64,000 nt of DNA. Source: Streptomyces gardneri. GTDB taxonomy: Bacteria; Actinomycetota; Actinomycetes; Streptomycetales; Streptomycetaceae. The translations under genes were made by a program, and so were the position numbers. Each line of letters starts with the position of its first letter. The first letter of the stretch is position 1. Positions 33,843-41,356 of the stretch are shown one piece after another. Below the pieces are notes generated by a model. It saw nothing but the letters and a program-made list of their open reading frames with translations, made no database searches and was not told the DNA's origin. The stretch lies in the NCBI RefSeq assembly GCF_006539185.1, contig NZ_BJMN01000028.1, forward strand, positions 90,635 through 154,634, written 5' to 3'.

Positions 33843-36632
33843 ATGTCAGAGAGGACGGCGGCCACGGGGCTTCCCCGGGGAGGTCCGGCAGGCGAGGCCG
33901 GTTCGTTCGGCCCACGACTCCAGGCGTTCCGCAGACGGTCCGGGCTGAGCCAGGAGGTGGCGGCGGCCCGGGCCGGGATCAGCACCAGGGCGCTGAGGGA
34001 CATCGAGCGCGGCCGGGTCCGGCGGCCCCAGTCGCGCACCCTCCAGCGACTGGCCGAAGCGCTGGGGCTGACCAACGGCGAGCTGGCGGACCTGCTGGCC
34101 ACCGCCAGTACCGGGCCCCCGCGCGAAACCGGCCGGCCGCGCCTGCTGATCCTCGGCCCGCTCTCCCTCCAGAGCGGCCGGACCCCCGTCCCCGTCACCA
34201 GCCCCATGCTGCGCCGGCTGCTCGGACTCCTCGCGCTCAAGCACCCCGAGCCGTCCACGCAGCAGGAGATCACCGACACCCTCTGGCCGTCCGGGCCGCC
34301 CAGCTCCCACCAGAGCCTGATCCACACCTACGTCAGCCAGGTCCGCCGACTCCTAGAACAGGGCGCCCTGCGGACCGTCCCGCCCCCGACCGTCGTCCGG
34401 ACGCCCACCGGCTACCTGCTGAAGGCCCCCCGGAACCAGATCGACCTCGGCCACTTCGACGACCTCCTCGCCGAGGCGGAGCGCCTGCATCGCGCGCCGG
34501 ACCCGCGCGCCGCGTACGAGGCGCTGACCCAGGCCCTCCAGTGGTGGCGGGGCCCCGTGCTCGCGGACGCCGACCCGGTGCTGCGCGAGCATCCGGCCGC
34601 CGTGGTGGCCAACGAACGGCGGGTCAAGGCCGTGCTGTTGCACGCCGACACCGCGCTGCTCCTGGGCCGGCCCGGGGAGGCCGTCCCCGTGCTGTGGGAC
34701 ATGGTCAACATCGAACCCCTGCACGAGGGCCTGCACGCCCGGCTGGTCCTCGCCCTCGCCAGCTGCGGAGAACAGGCCGCCGCGCTCAACGTCTACAACC
34801 GGCTGCGCGACCGACTCGACGAGGAGCTCGGCATCGCACCCAACGCGGAGGTCCGCGACGCCCATCTGCGGGTGCTGCGCCAGCAGCTGCCCGTCGCGCT
34901 GCCTCTCGCGCAGCGCCGTGCCGAGCAGCCCGTGCCTCCCGATCGCGCGACGCCCGGCGGTCGTCCGGCCGGCAAGGCCGGCGGGCCGCTCCCCGCCCAA
35001 CTGCCCGCCAGAGCCGGCTCGTACGTCGGACGGCGACGGCAGATGCGGGAGCTGGACGCCCTCGTCTCGCCCGACCCCGCACGGCGCTCGCACCTCGTCG
35101 CCGTGGTCGGCGCCCCCGGCGTCGGCAAGACCGCCCTCGCCAAGCACTGGGCCCACGCCAGGCGCGAGCACTTCGAGGACGGGCAGCTCTTCGTCGACCT
35201 GCGCGGCCACTCCCCGCTCCCGACGCTCCGCCCCGGCGACGTCCTCGCGCAGTTCCTCCGCGCCCTCGGCGCCCCGCCCGACCAGCTGCCCGCCGACGAG
35301 GACGAGGCCGCCGCGCTGTACCGCACGCTGCTCGCCGACAAGCAGATGCTGATCGTGCTGGACAACGCCCGCGACGCCGAACAGGTCAGGCCCCTCATCC
35401 CCGGCGCCCAGGGCTGCGCCGTGGTGATCACCAGCCGCAGCCGGCTCGCGGGGCTCGTCGCGAGCGACGGCGCCCGTCAGCTCGTCCTGGACGTGCTCGA
35501 TCCGGACGAGGCCCGCCAGCTCCTCGGCAGCACCATCGGCGAGAGCAGGGTCGCGGCCGAGGAGGAAGCGGCCCGCAGACTCGTGCGGGTCTGCGGAGGC
35601 CTGCCGCTCGCCATCCGGATCGCCGGCGCCAACCTGCTCGCCCGCGACGCCCGAATCGCCGACTACTGCGCCGAGTTGGCCGGCGACGACATGCTCAACC
35701 GGCTGCGCATCGAAGGAGACCGGCGTTCGACCGTGCGCGCCGCCTTCGACCTCTCGTACCGGGCGCTCCCCGCCGCGGCCCAGCGGATGTTCCGGCTCCT
35801 CAGCCTGATCCCCGGCCCCGACGTCACCGCGGCCGGCGCCGCGGCGCTGGCGGACTCCGCCCCGGCCGAATCGGCCGGCCTCCTCGTGAGCCTGACGAAC
35901 GCCCATCTCGTACGCGAACGGGCCGCCGGCCGCTTCGGGATGCACGACCTGCTGCGCTCGTACGGCCGTGAGCTGGTCAGCCGGGAGGAGGCGCACGCCG
36001 CCCGGCAACGGCTCTTCGACTGGTACCTCCACCACACCGACGCGGCCGCCCGGCTGCTCTACCCGATGGTGGCGGGCGCGGACCCGTCCGGCGCGGAGAC
36101 TCGTTCCTCCGTGCCGGTCTTCGCGGATCGGCGTGAGGCCTCCGAGTGGCTGGACAGCGAGCGGGAGAACCTGGCCGGCGCCGTCCTGCAGGCGTCCGGC
36201 GCCGGGTTCACCGCCCTCGCCTGGCGGCTGGCGGAGAGCCTGCACGACTACCTCTCGGTGGGGATGTACACCGGCGACTGCCTCAAGGTCGCGACCGCCA
36301 GCCTGTTCGCCGCCGTCGCCGACGGCGAGCTGAGGGCCCAGGCCGCCGCGCAGCTGCGGCGCGCCGAATGCCACTGGGTCCTGGCGAACAACGCGCAGGC
36401 GCTGGAGCTGTTCGGCAGCGCCCTGGAGCTCGCGCGGCTGGCCGGCTGGGCCGAGGGGCAGGACCTCGCGCTGCGCCGCATCCGCGCCGCCCACCAGGCG
36501 GACGGCGGCATGCGGCCGGCCTGCGACCACCTCTCCCAGGCGCGGGGACTCACCCGGCGGGGCGGTGGGGCGGAGACCGCCGACGAGGTCGGCAGGGTCA
36601 GCGGCGTCAGCAGCGTGGGGCTGACCTGCTGA
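33843..36632 (+). CDS. XRE-SARP-NB-ARC multidomain regulator
   Basis: A 929-residue putative pathway regulator, ATG 33843 with GAGGGGG 5 nt upstream. Residues about 22-76 are an XRE helix-turn-helix (RLQAFRRRSGLSQEVAAARA). Residues about 95-190 are the OmpR-like winged helix of SARPs and about 195-345 the BTAD domain (YNRLRDRLDEELGIAPNAEV). After a linker comes an NB-ARC/STAND NTPase with P-loop GAPGVGKTA (423-431), Walker B LIVLDNARD and a GLPLAIRIAG motif. The C-terminal TPR-like part is short, so it may be truncated compared with AfsR. Carrying both XRE and SARP DNA-binding domains is unusual. It probably activates the downstream cluster. Confidence 0.87.
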   Translation: MSERTAATGLPRGGPAGEAGSFGPRLQAFRRRSGLSQEVAAARAGISTRALRDIERGRVRRPQSRTLQRLAEALGLTNGELADLLATASTGPPRETGRPRLLILGPLSLQSGRTPVPVTSPMLRRLLGLLALKHPEPSTQQEITDTLWPSGPPSSHQSLIHTYVSQVRRLLEQGALRTVPPPTVVRTPTGYLLKAPRNQIDLGHFDDLLAEAERLHRAPDPRAAYEALTQALQWWRGPVLADADPVLREHPAAVVANERRVKAVLLHADTALLLGRPGEAVPVLWDMVNIEPLHEGLHARLVLALASCGEQAAALNVYNRLRDRLDEELGIAPNAEVRDAHLRVLRQQLPVALPLAQRRAEQPVPPDRATPGGRPAGKAGGPLPAQLPARAGSYVGRRRQMRELDALVSPDPARRSHLVAVVGAPGVGKTALAKHWAHARREHFEDGQLFVDLRGHSPLPTLRPGDVLAQFLRALGAPPDQLPADEDEAAALYRTLLADKQMLIVLDNARDAEQVRPLIPGAQGCAVVITSRSRLAGLVASDGARQLVLDVLDPDEARQLLGSTIGESRVAAEEEAARRLVRVCGGLPLAIRIAGANLLARDARIADYCAELAGDDMLNRLRIEGDRRSTVRAAFDLSYRALPAAAQRMFRLLSLIPGPDVTAAGAAALADSAPAESAGLLVSLTNAHLVRERAAGRFGMHDLLRSYGRELVSREEAHAARQRLFDWYLHHTDAAARLLYPMVAGADPSGAETRSSVPVFADRREASEWLDSERENLAGAVLQASGAGFTALAWRLAESLHDYLSVGMYTGDCLKVATASLFAAVADGELRAQAAAQLRRAECHWVLANNAQALELFGSALELARLAGWAEGQDLALRRIRAAHQADGGMRPACDHLSQARGLTRRGGGAETADEVGRVSGVSSVGLTC

Positions 36633-36670
36633 GGGCTGTCGCAAGCCCCGGCCGCGGCCGTACGGTTCCG

Positions 36671-36719
36671 GCGACCTTCCGCGCGAGGGAGGTCGCCGGG
36701 ACCTTCCGCGTGAGGGAGG
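36671..36719. repeat. Direct repeat with overlapping hairpin
   Basis: GACCTTCCGCGCGAGGGAGG (36673-36692) recurs at 36700-36719 with one change, a 27-bp period. The first copy also sits in a hairpin: GCGACCTTCC (36671-36680) with GGGAGGTCGC (36687-36696), one G-U pair and a 6-nt loop. It could terminate the SARP transcript or bind a dimeric regulator. Confidence 0.7.
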
Positions 36720-36787
36720 GCATCGGGCTTCGCCGCGGGCCGGTCGACCCCCCCGGCGGCAGGACCATTACTCCGGCAGTTGCCCCA

Positions 36788-36831
36788 GTTCTGCCGGTCC
36801 CGGCGGGCCGCTCTGCGGCGACCGGCAGAAC
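36788..36831. repeat. 12-bp perfect inverted repeat
   Basis: GTTCTGCCGGTC (36788-36799) pairs with GACCGGCAGAAC (36820-36831) around 20 nt that themselves contain a small CCGC/GCGG hairpin. It is placed about 250 nt before the LuxR-like gene. It may be an operator or a terminator. Confidence 0.65.
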
Positions 36832-37079
36832 CGTAGGTCAGGGGCGGTGCGGGCGGTCCTCCGGGAGCTTCCGGTCCTCTGGTCGCGCTGTAGGAGCCCG
36901 CCCAGGCCGGAATCGTACGGTGGCCGCACCGGAAGGCCGTTCCCCGTGCCGATTCATGAGGTGACACGTTGCCACAGCTCACGTTGGCCTTCGCGGCCAC
37001 CCCGTGCCGAGCGCGTTCCGGGACCCTCCCCTTCGGTCATGTCCACAGACCGCACCACCGCGCGATCAGAAAGGTGACG

Positions 37080-38108
37080 ATGGAATCCCCGGCACAGACC
37101 TCACGTCAGGAAGCCCGGCTCGCAGCCGAGGTGAACGAGTTCGTGGTCGCGTTCTACGAACGCACCATCGGACGTGCCGACTTCAGCCCGTCCGGGATCG
37201 CCGAGGAGCTGGGCGCCCCGCGGCAGCGCGCCGAGCAGGCGGTCGGCGTGCTGCGCGAGTTACGCCTGGTCAAGCCTGCGGAGGGCAGCGCGGACCGGTT
37301 CGTCGCGGTCAGCCCCGAGGCCGCCCAGATGGAGCTGCTGGTCCCCCTGGAGCGGGAGATCCTCGACAGCCGCCACCGACTCGAAGGATTCAAGGGGCAG
37401 TTGAGCTCCTTCGTGACGGCCTTCGAGAAGCAGTCCAGGACCCGGGCCGAAACGGTGGTGATCACCGAGGACCGCGAGGAGATCGAACTGCGCCTCCTGG
37501 AGGCCGCTCAGGGCTGCACCACCGAGGTGCTCGTGATGCAGCCCTGTGTGGCCCGCGAGACCAGTGAACTGCGGCTGGCCCGTCCGCTCGTCCTGGAGGC
37601 GGTACGGCGCGGTGCGCACGGCCGCATCCTCTACCCCCACACCGCCCGCGGCGACTCCGACACCCGCGCGCACCTCGGCGAACTCCTGCCCGCGGGCGGA
37701 CAGGTGCGCACCACCAACGAGGTGCGCGACCGCTTCCTGGTCTTCGACCGGAAGACGGCCTTCATCCCGGCCGGCGAGGGCGACGCGATCGCCGTCGTCT
37801 ACGACGGCGCGGTCGCGGCCTTCCTGGCCGGACTGCACGCCCGGGTCTGGGAGTCCGCCTTCGACTTCGACTCCGGCGCGGCCGGCTACGCGGGGACGAT
37901 GGGCGACCTGAAGGCGACCCTGCTCGACCTGCTGGCCTCCGGTGCCAAGGACGAGGTGATCGCGCGCCGGGTGGGCATGTCCGAGCGGACGCTGCGCCGC
38001 CATGTGGCCACGATCATGCAGGACTTGTCGGCCTCCAGCCGCTTCCAGGCCGGGGTGCTCGCCGCCCGGACCGGTCTCGTCGACACGGCCCTGAGCGGTG
38101 CCGCATGA
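37080..38108 (+). CDS. TrmB/LuxR-like regulator with an in-frame TTA codon
   Basis: A 342-residue regulator from ATG 37080, with AAAGGTGA upstream. An N-terminal winged helix (SPSGIAEELGAPRQRAEQAV) and coiled linker resemble TrmB proteins. The middle domain (TEVLVMQPCVARETSE through DRFLVFDRKTAFIP) looks like a PLD/TrmB sensor domain. The C-terminus is a LuxR-type helix-turn-helix (KDEVIARRVGMSERTLRRHV). Leu61 is encoded by TTA (37260-37262), so translation should depend on the bldA tRNA, as for many antibiotic pathway activators. It overlaps the next gene by 4 nt. Probable pathway regulator. Confidence 0.85.
   Translation: MESPAQTSRQEARLAAEVNEFVVAFYERTIGRADFSPSGIAEELGAPRQRAEQAVGVLRELRLVKPAEGSADRFVAVSPEAAQMELLVPLEREILDSRHRLEGFKGQLSSFVTAFEKQSRTRAETVVITEDREEIELRLLEAAQGCTTEVLVMQPCVARETSELRLARPLVLEAVRRGAHGRILYPHTARGDSDTRAHLGELLPAGGQVRTTNEVRDRFLVFDRKTAFIPAGEGDAIAVVYDGAVAAFLAGLHARVWESAFDFDSGAAGYAGTMGDLKATLLDLLASGAKDEVIARRVGMSERTLRRHVATIMQDLSASSRFQAGVLAARTGLVDTALSGAA
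37260..37262 (+). other. In-frame TTA codon (bldA-dependent leucine)
   Basis: Codon 61 of the LuxR-like regulator, within RELRLV. TTA is very rare in Streptomyces and is read only by the bldA tRNA, so it links this gene to development. Confidence 0.9.
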
Positions 38109-38806
38109 GCCGTTACGACCGCCTCGCGTACACCTCGTCGGTGCGCCGGGTCCAGGAGGAGATGGGCAGCGCCACGGCGACCGACCGCCGTCTGCGGCAG
38201 CCGGTCGAGGAGGCCGAGCCGCTCACCGCCTCCGCGGCCGCCTTCATCCGGAGCCTCGACGGCTTCCTGTTCGCGAGCGTGGGCGAGACCGGCTGGCCGT
38301 ACATCCAGTTCCGGGGCGGCCCGCCGGGGTTCGTCCACGTCCTCGACGAGCACACCCTCGGCTATCTGGACGTCCGCGGAAACCGGCAGTACATCACCAC
38401 CGGCAACGTACGCGGCAACGACCGGGTCGCGCTCTTCTTCATCGACCACGCCCGCCAGACCCGCCTCAAGCTCTTCGGCCATGCCACCGCCCTGTCGATC
38501 GGCGACGCCGCCGGTCTTGGCGGCCCGGCCGCCGAGCTCGTCGAGCGCCTGGAATCGACCCGTACCGAGGGCACGGTCGAGCAGCTCGTCACCATCCGGG
38601 TCGAGGCCTTCGCCTGGAACTGCCCCAACCACATCACCCCCCGTTTCACCCGGGGCGAGGTCTCCGAGGCCATGGCCCCCACCCTGGACCGTCTGGCCCG
38701 CCTCGAGCAGGAGAACGCCGCCCTGCGCGCGGAACTGTCCCGCCGTCCGTCCGAGCGGCCCGACGATCGACCTGCTGACCCGACCGGCGACCGGCCCTTC
38801 GGCTGA
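38105..38806 (+). CDS. Flavin-reductase-fold (PNPOx-like) protein
   Basis: A 233-residue protein, coupled to the regulator by ATGA. Residues about 40-160 form a split-barrel domain of the pyridoxamine 5'-phosphate oxidase family (IRSLDGFLFASVGETGWPYI, then QYITTGNVRGNDRVALFFID), which normally binds FMN or F420. The last 45 residues (LDRLARLEQENAALRAELSR) form a leucine-rich helix likely to dimerise. It might supply electrons to the diiron oxygenase 115 nt downstream or oxidise an intermediate. Its substrate is unknown. Confidence 0.8.
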   Translation: MSRYDRLAYTSSVRRVQEEMGSATATDRRLRQPVEEAEPLTASAAAFIRSLDGFLFASVGETGWPYIQFRGGPPGFVHVLDEHTLGYLDVRGNRQYITTGNVRGNDRVALFFIDHARQTRLKLFGHATALSIGDAAGLGGPAAELVERLESTRTEGTVEQLVTIRVEAFAWNCPNHITPRFTRGEVSEAMAPTLDRLARLEQENAALRAELSRRPSERPDDRPADPTGDRPFG

Positions 38807-38866
38807 CCGTTCGCCCGCTGACCGAATTCGGCAGCCTGTTTCGGTCCTTGAGGGATCCTCCAGTCG

Positions 38867-38883
38867 GAATCCATTCTGGATTC
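38867..38883. promoter_or_regulatory. Short palindrome in the AurF-like gene promoter
   Basis: GAATCC and GGATTC flank 5 nt, in an AT-richer stretch 38 nt before ATG 38921. It is a candidate operator for one of the cluster regulators. Confidence 0.35.
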
Positions 38884-38920
38884 AGCAAAGAGCCCTCGAA
38901 GCGAACGGAGACATCGCGCG

Positions 38921-39793
38921 ATGGTCAGCGAAGTGATCGACCGAAACGATCGGTTCCGGGGAATCCTGGACCGGCTCGCCACGAAGTCGATCGACGACTA
39001 CTACAACCCGTACCGGCTCTTCGAGTGGCCGGACCGACTGCCCGAGGACATGTGGTGGATGAGCCCCGAGCTCACCACCACGTACGGGACGGAATGGGCC
39101 GAGAAGCTCACTCCGCAACAGCTCCACACGCTTTCCAAGCACGAGAGCATCAATTTCTACAGCCTCAATGTGCACGGTATCCGGGAACTGCTCATCGAAG
39201 TGGTCGCCCGGATTCACACCGCGGGTTTCGAGACGCCTTCGGAGTTCTTCCACCATTTCATCGGTGAGGAGAACGAGCACATGTGGTTCTTTGCCGAATT
39301 CTGCCTCCGCTACGGCAAGAAGATCTACAAGCAGCCGGCCGGCGGCGCCGAGGTGGCCGGCTCCTCGGCCAAGGTCCAGAGCCTGCTGGTGTTCACCCGC
39401 ATCCTGATCTTCGAGGAGCTGGTCGACCACTTCAACTCGCTGATGGCCGAGGACGAGCGGCTGCACGAGACCATCCGCGGCATCAACCGGATCCACCACC
39501 AGGACGAGTCCCGGCACATCGCCTTCGGCCGCGAACTGGTCGGCCTGCTCCACCAGGACCTGAAGGAGACGGCCACCGAGCAGGAACTGGACGAGATCTC
39601 CTCCTACCTGCGCCGCTACCTGAAGCACAGCTTCGACTCGCTCTACCACCCGCAGGTCTACCGCGACGCCGGCCTGGAGAACCCGCACGAGCTGCGCCGG
39701 TCCCTCATGGAGTCGCCGGCCCGGGCCGAGGCCGAGCTGCGGACCTTCCGCAAGACCGCCAAGTTCCTCGAGAAGACGGGACTCATCCGATGA
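38921..39793 (+). CDS. AurF/CmlI-type diiron N-oxygenase
   Basis: A 290-residue ferritin-fold diiron protein of the p-aminobenzoate N-oxygenase family. All seven iron ligands known for AurF can be placed: E75 (KHESINF), E117 and H120 (EENEH), E165 (FEELVDH), H192, E196 and H199 (IHHQDESRH). The spacings H192-E196-H199 and E165-H192 equal those of AurF. Family members oxidise aryl or alkyl amines to hydroxylamine, nitroso or nitro, and CmlI acts on a pathway amine. Here the neighbours suggest a carrier-protein-bound amino acid. The first about 130 codons have clearly more A/T-ending codons than the rest. A CGGAG site lies 10 nt before the ATG. Confidence 0.9.
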   Translation: MVSEVIDRNDRFRGILDRLATKSIDDYYNPYRLFEWPDRLPEDMWWMSPELTTTYGTEWAEKLTPQQLHTLSKHESINFYSLNVHGIRELLIEVVARIHTAGFETPSEFFHHFIGEENEHMWFFAEFCLRYGKKIYKQPAGGAEVAGSSAKVQSLLVFTRILIFEELVDHFNSLMAEDERLHETIRGINRIHHQDESRHIAFGRELVGLLHQDLKETATEQELDEISSYLRRYLKHSFDSLYHPQVYRDAGLENPHELRRSLMESPARAEAELRTFRKTAKFLEKTGLIR

Positions 39794-40629
39794 ACCGCCT
39801 GACCGGGAGCGACGGCGCGCCCGCACTCGCCATCCTCGGGCCGCCGGCCACCCGACTCGTGAAGGAGCTGGACCGCGTCTTCACCGGCTGGGGCACCGAG
39901 GCCGGCGCCGAGGAGATCAGCGCCCCGCCGCTCTTCCCGGTGACCGACCTGGAGAAGTTCGACGTCTACACCAACTTCCCCCAGCTCGCCTGGGTGGCGG
40001 GCTCGCTCGACCTGACCGAGGACCAGTTCAAGCCGGTCGACGGGCGGTTCGGGCCCGGGGCGGTCACCGAGGCGCGGTACGGGCTGCCGCACGCCACCTG
40101 CTACGGCGCGTACCTCTTCCACGAGGGGAACCAGGTCGCCGACGACACCCTGGTGACCCTGGTCAACCGCTGCTTCCGCAACGAGGACCACTACGGCGGG
40201 CTGCGCCGCCTCGCCAGCTTCCAGATGCGCGAGATCGTCGCCATCGGCAGCTTCGAGCACACCCAGCAGGTGCTGGCCCGCTTCACCGAGCGGATCCAGT
40301 CCTTCGCCGGCACGCTCGGGATCGACCTGGGCAAGGTGCCGGCCGGCGACCCGTTCTTCCGGAACGACAACGGCCGCGCGCTCCTGCAGAAGCTCAGCCC
40401 GGTCAAGTACGAGTTCCAGTACGGCGACCTGGCCATCGCCTCCGTCAACACCCACCGCAACTTCTTCGGCGAGCGCTGCGCCATCCGGCTGGAGTCCGGC
40501 GAGCACGCCTACACCTCCTGCGTGGCTTTCGGGCTCGAACGCTGGATCGCCGTCCTGACCGAGCACTTCGGGGAAGACCTCGACGCCGCGCTGACCGCCG
40601 TACGCGCCGCCGCAGCCGACCCGTCGTGA
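39790..40629 (+). CDS. Amino acid:[carrier protein] ligase (class II aaRS-like)
   Basis: A 279-residue protein resembling the catalytic core of atypical SerRS but lacking a tRNA-binding arm. Motif 2 is FQMREIVAIGS and motif 3 CVAFGLERWIAVL. The zinc ligands expected in amino acid:[carrier protein] ligases are present: Cys104 (ATCYGAY), Glu148 (MREIV) and Cys244 (TSCVAF). Characterised relatives (e.g. from Bradyrhizobium) adenylate glycine or alanine and load it on a small carrier protein. An ACP and an AcpS lie just downstream. It is coupled by ATGA to the N-oxygenase. Predicted role: the loading step. The amino acid cannot be read from the sequence by eye. Confidence 0.87.
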   Translation: MNRLTGSDGAPALAILGPPATRLVKELDRVFTGWGTEAGAEEISAPPLFPVTDLEKFDVYTNFPQLAWVAGSLDLTEDQFKPVDGRFGPGAVTEARYGLPHATCYGAYLFHEGNQVADDTLVTLVNRCFRNEDHYGGLRRLASFQMREIVAIGSFEHTQQVLARFTERIQSFAGTLGIDLGKVPAGDPFFRNDNGRALLQKLSPVKYEFQYGDLAIASVNTHRNFFGERCAIRLESGEHAYTSCVAFGLERWIAVLTEHFGEDLDAALTAVRAAAADPS

Positions 40630-41105
40630 ACCAGCCCCTGATCGGCGTCGACCTCGTGCCGCTCTCCCGGGTCGACGAGCTCCTCGATCCCGGCATCGGG
40701 CCGCTGCTCAGGAAGTACCTCTCCCCCGAGGAGCTGACCGTCTCCCGGACTCCGGACGGCGCACCCGACCAGTCCAGGATCGCCGGCCGGCTGGCCGCCA
40801 AGGAGGCCGTCTTCAAGCTCCTCGGCGCCGTCGGAAGGCCCGTCCCCTGGCAGGGCATCGAGGTCCTGCGCGGCCCCGGCGGGCGGCCCGGGATCCGGCT
40901 CTCCGGCCGGGCGGCCGAGCTGGCCCGCGCCGCCGGGCTCGGCCCGATCGACGTCAGCATCAGCCACGACGCCGGCTTCGCGATCGCCGTCGCGACGTCC
41001 TCCTCCGCCCGCTCCGCCCCTTCCCTCCCCGCTCCTTCCCACCCCGCCACCTCTCCCGATCACTCCACCTCGCAGCAGTCAGCGACTCCGAAGGGAATGC
41101 CATGA
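40626..41105 (+). CDS. AcpS-type holo-ACP synthase with Ser/Pro/Thr tail
   Basis: A 159-residue group I phosphopantetheinyl transferase from GTG 40626 (GTGA overlap). It has GVDLVPLSRV, the Mg-binding RLAAKEAVFKLL and VSISHD motifs of AcpS. The enzyme part ends near residue 124; the last 35 residues are a low-complexity Ser/Pro/Ala/Thr tail absent from normal AcpS. The stop overlaps the ACP start. It probably activates one or both ACPs of the cluster. Confidence 0.9.
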   Translation: MNQPLIGVDLVPLSRVDELLDPGIGPLLRKYLSPEELTVSRTPDGAPDQSRIAGRLAAKEAVFKLLGAVGRPVPWQGIEVLRGPGGRPGIRLSGRAAELARAAGLGPIDVSISHDAGFAIAVATSSSARSAPSLPAPSHPATSPDHSTSQQSATPKGMP

Positions 41106-41335
41106 GTTCCGCAGGTATCGACAAGGTCCGGGACTGGATCCTCGGCCGTCACCCCGAGCGCACCGAGCTCGCCGCCGATGTCGACCTCATCGAGAGCCGG
41201 CTCGTCGACTCGCTCGCCTTCGTCGAGCTCGTCTACACGATCGAGGACGCCGCGGGCGTCGAGATCGACTTCGACAACATCGACATCGAGGACTTCCAGA
41301 CCCTCGCGACCATCGAGAAGGCGTTCTTCGCCTGA
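41102..41335 (+). CDS. Acyl/aminoacyl carrier protein 1
   Basis: A 77-residue carrier protein, ATG 41102 overlapping the AcpS stop. The phosphopantetheine serine is Ser37 in RLVDSLAFVELV. Acidic helices II and III (EDAAGVEIDFDNIDIEDF) are typical. Being adjacent to AcpS and the amino acid ligase, it is the most likely acceptor of the activated amino acid. Confidence 0.93.
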   Translation: MSSAGIDKVRDWILGRHPERTELAADVDLIESRLVDSLAFVELVYTIEDAAGVEIDFDNIDIEDFQTLATIEKAFFA

Positions 41336-41356
41336 TCCCGAGGAGGGATCTTCACC

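Larger units (their letters stand above)
36633..37079. other. 447-base intergenic region with hairpins and direct repeats
   Basis: This gap between the two cluster regulators holds a 20-bp direct repeat (36673-36692 and 36700-36719), a hairpin formed by the first copy and its flank (36671-36696), and a 12-bp perfect inverted repeat (36788-36831). I found no convincing gene. Weak open frames here lack binding sites. The LuxR-like gene's own AAAGGTGA precedes its ATG. Confidence 0.6.

Noticed and set aside
36146..36964. A possible gene overlapping the 3' end of the SARP gene and the following gap
   Set aside because: Its sequence is Arg/Gly/Ala shadow coding in another frame of the SARP gene, with no ribosome binding site; the gap is better explained by repeats and hairpins.
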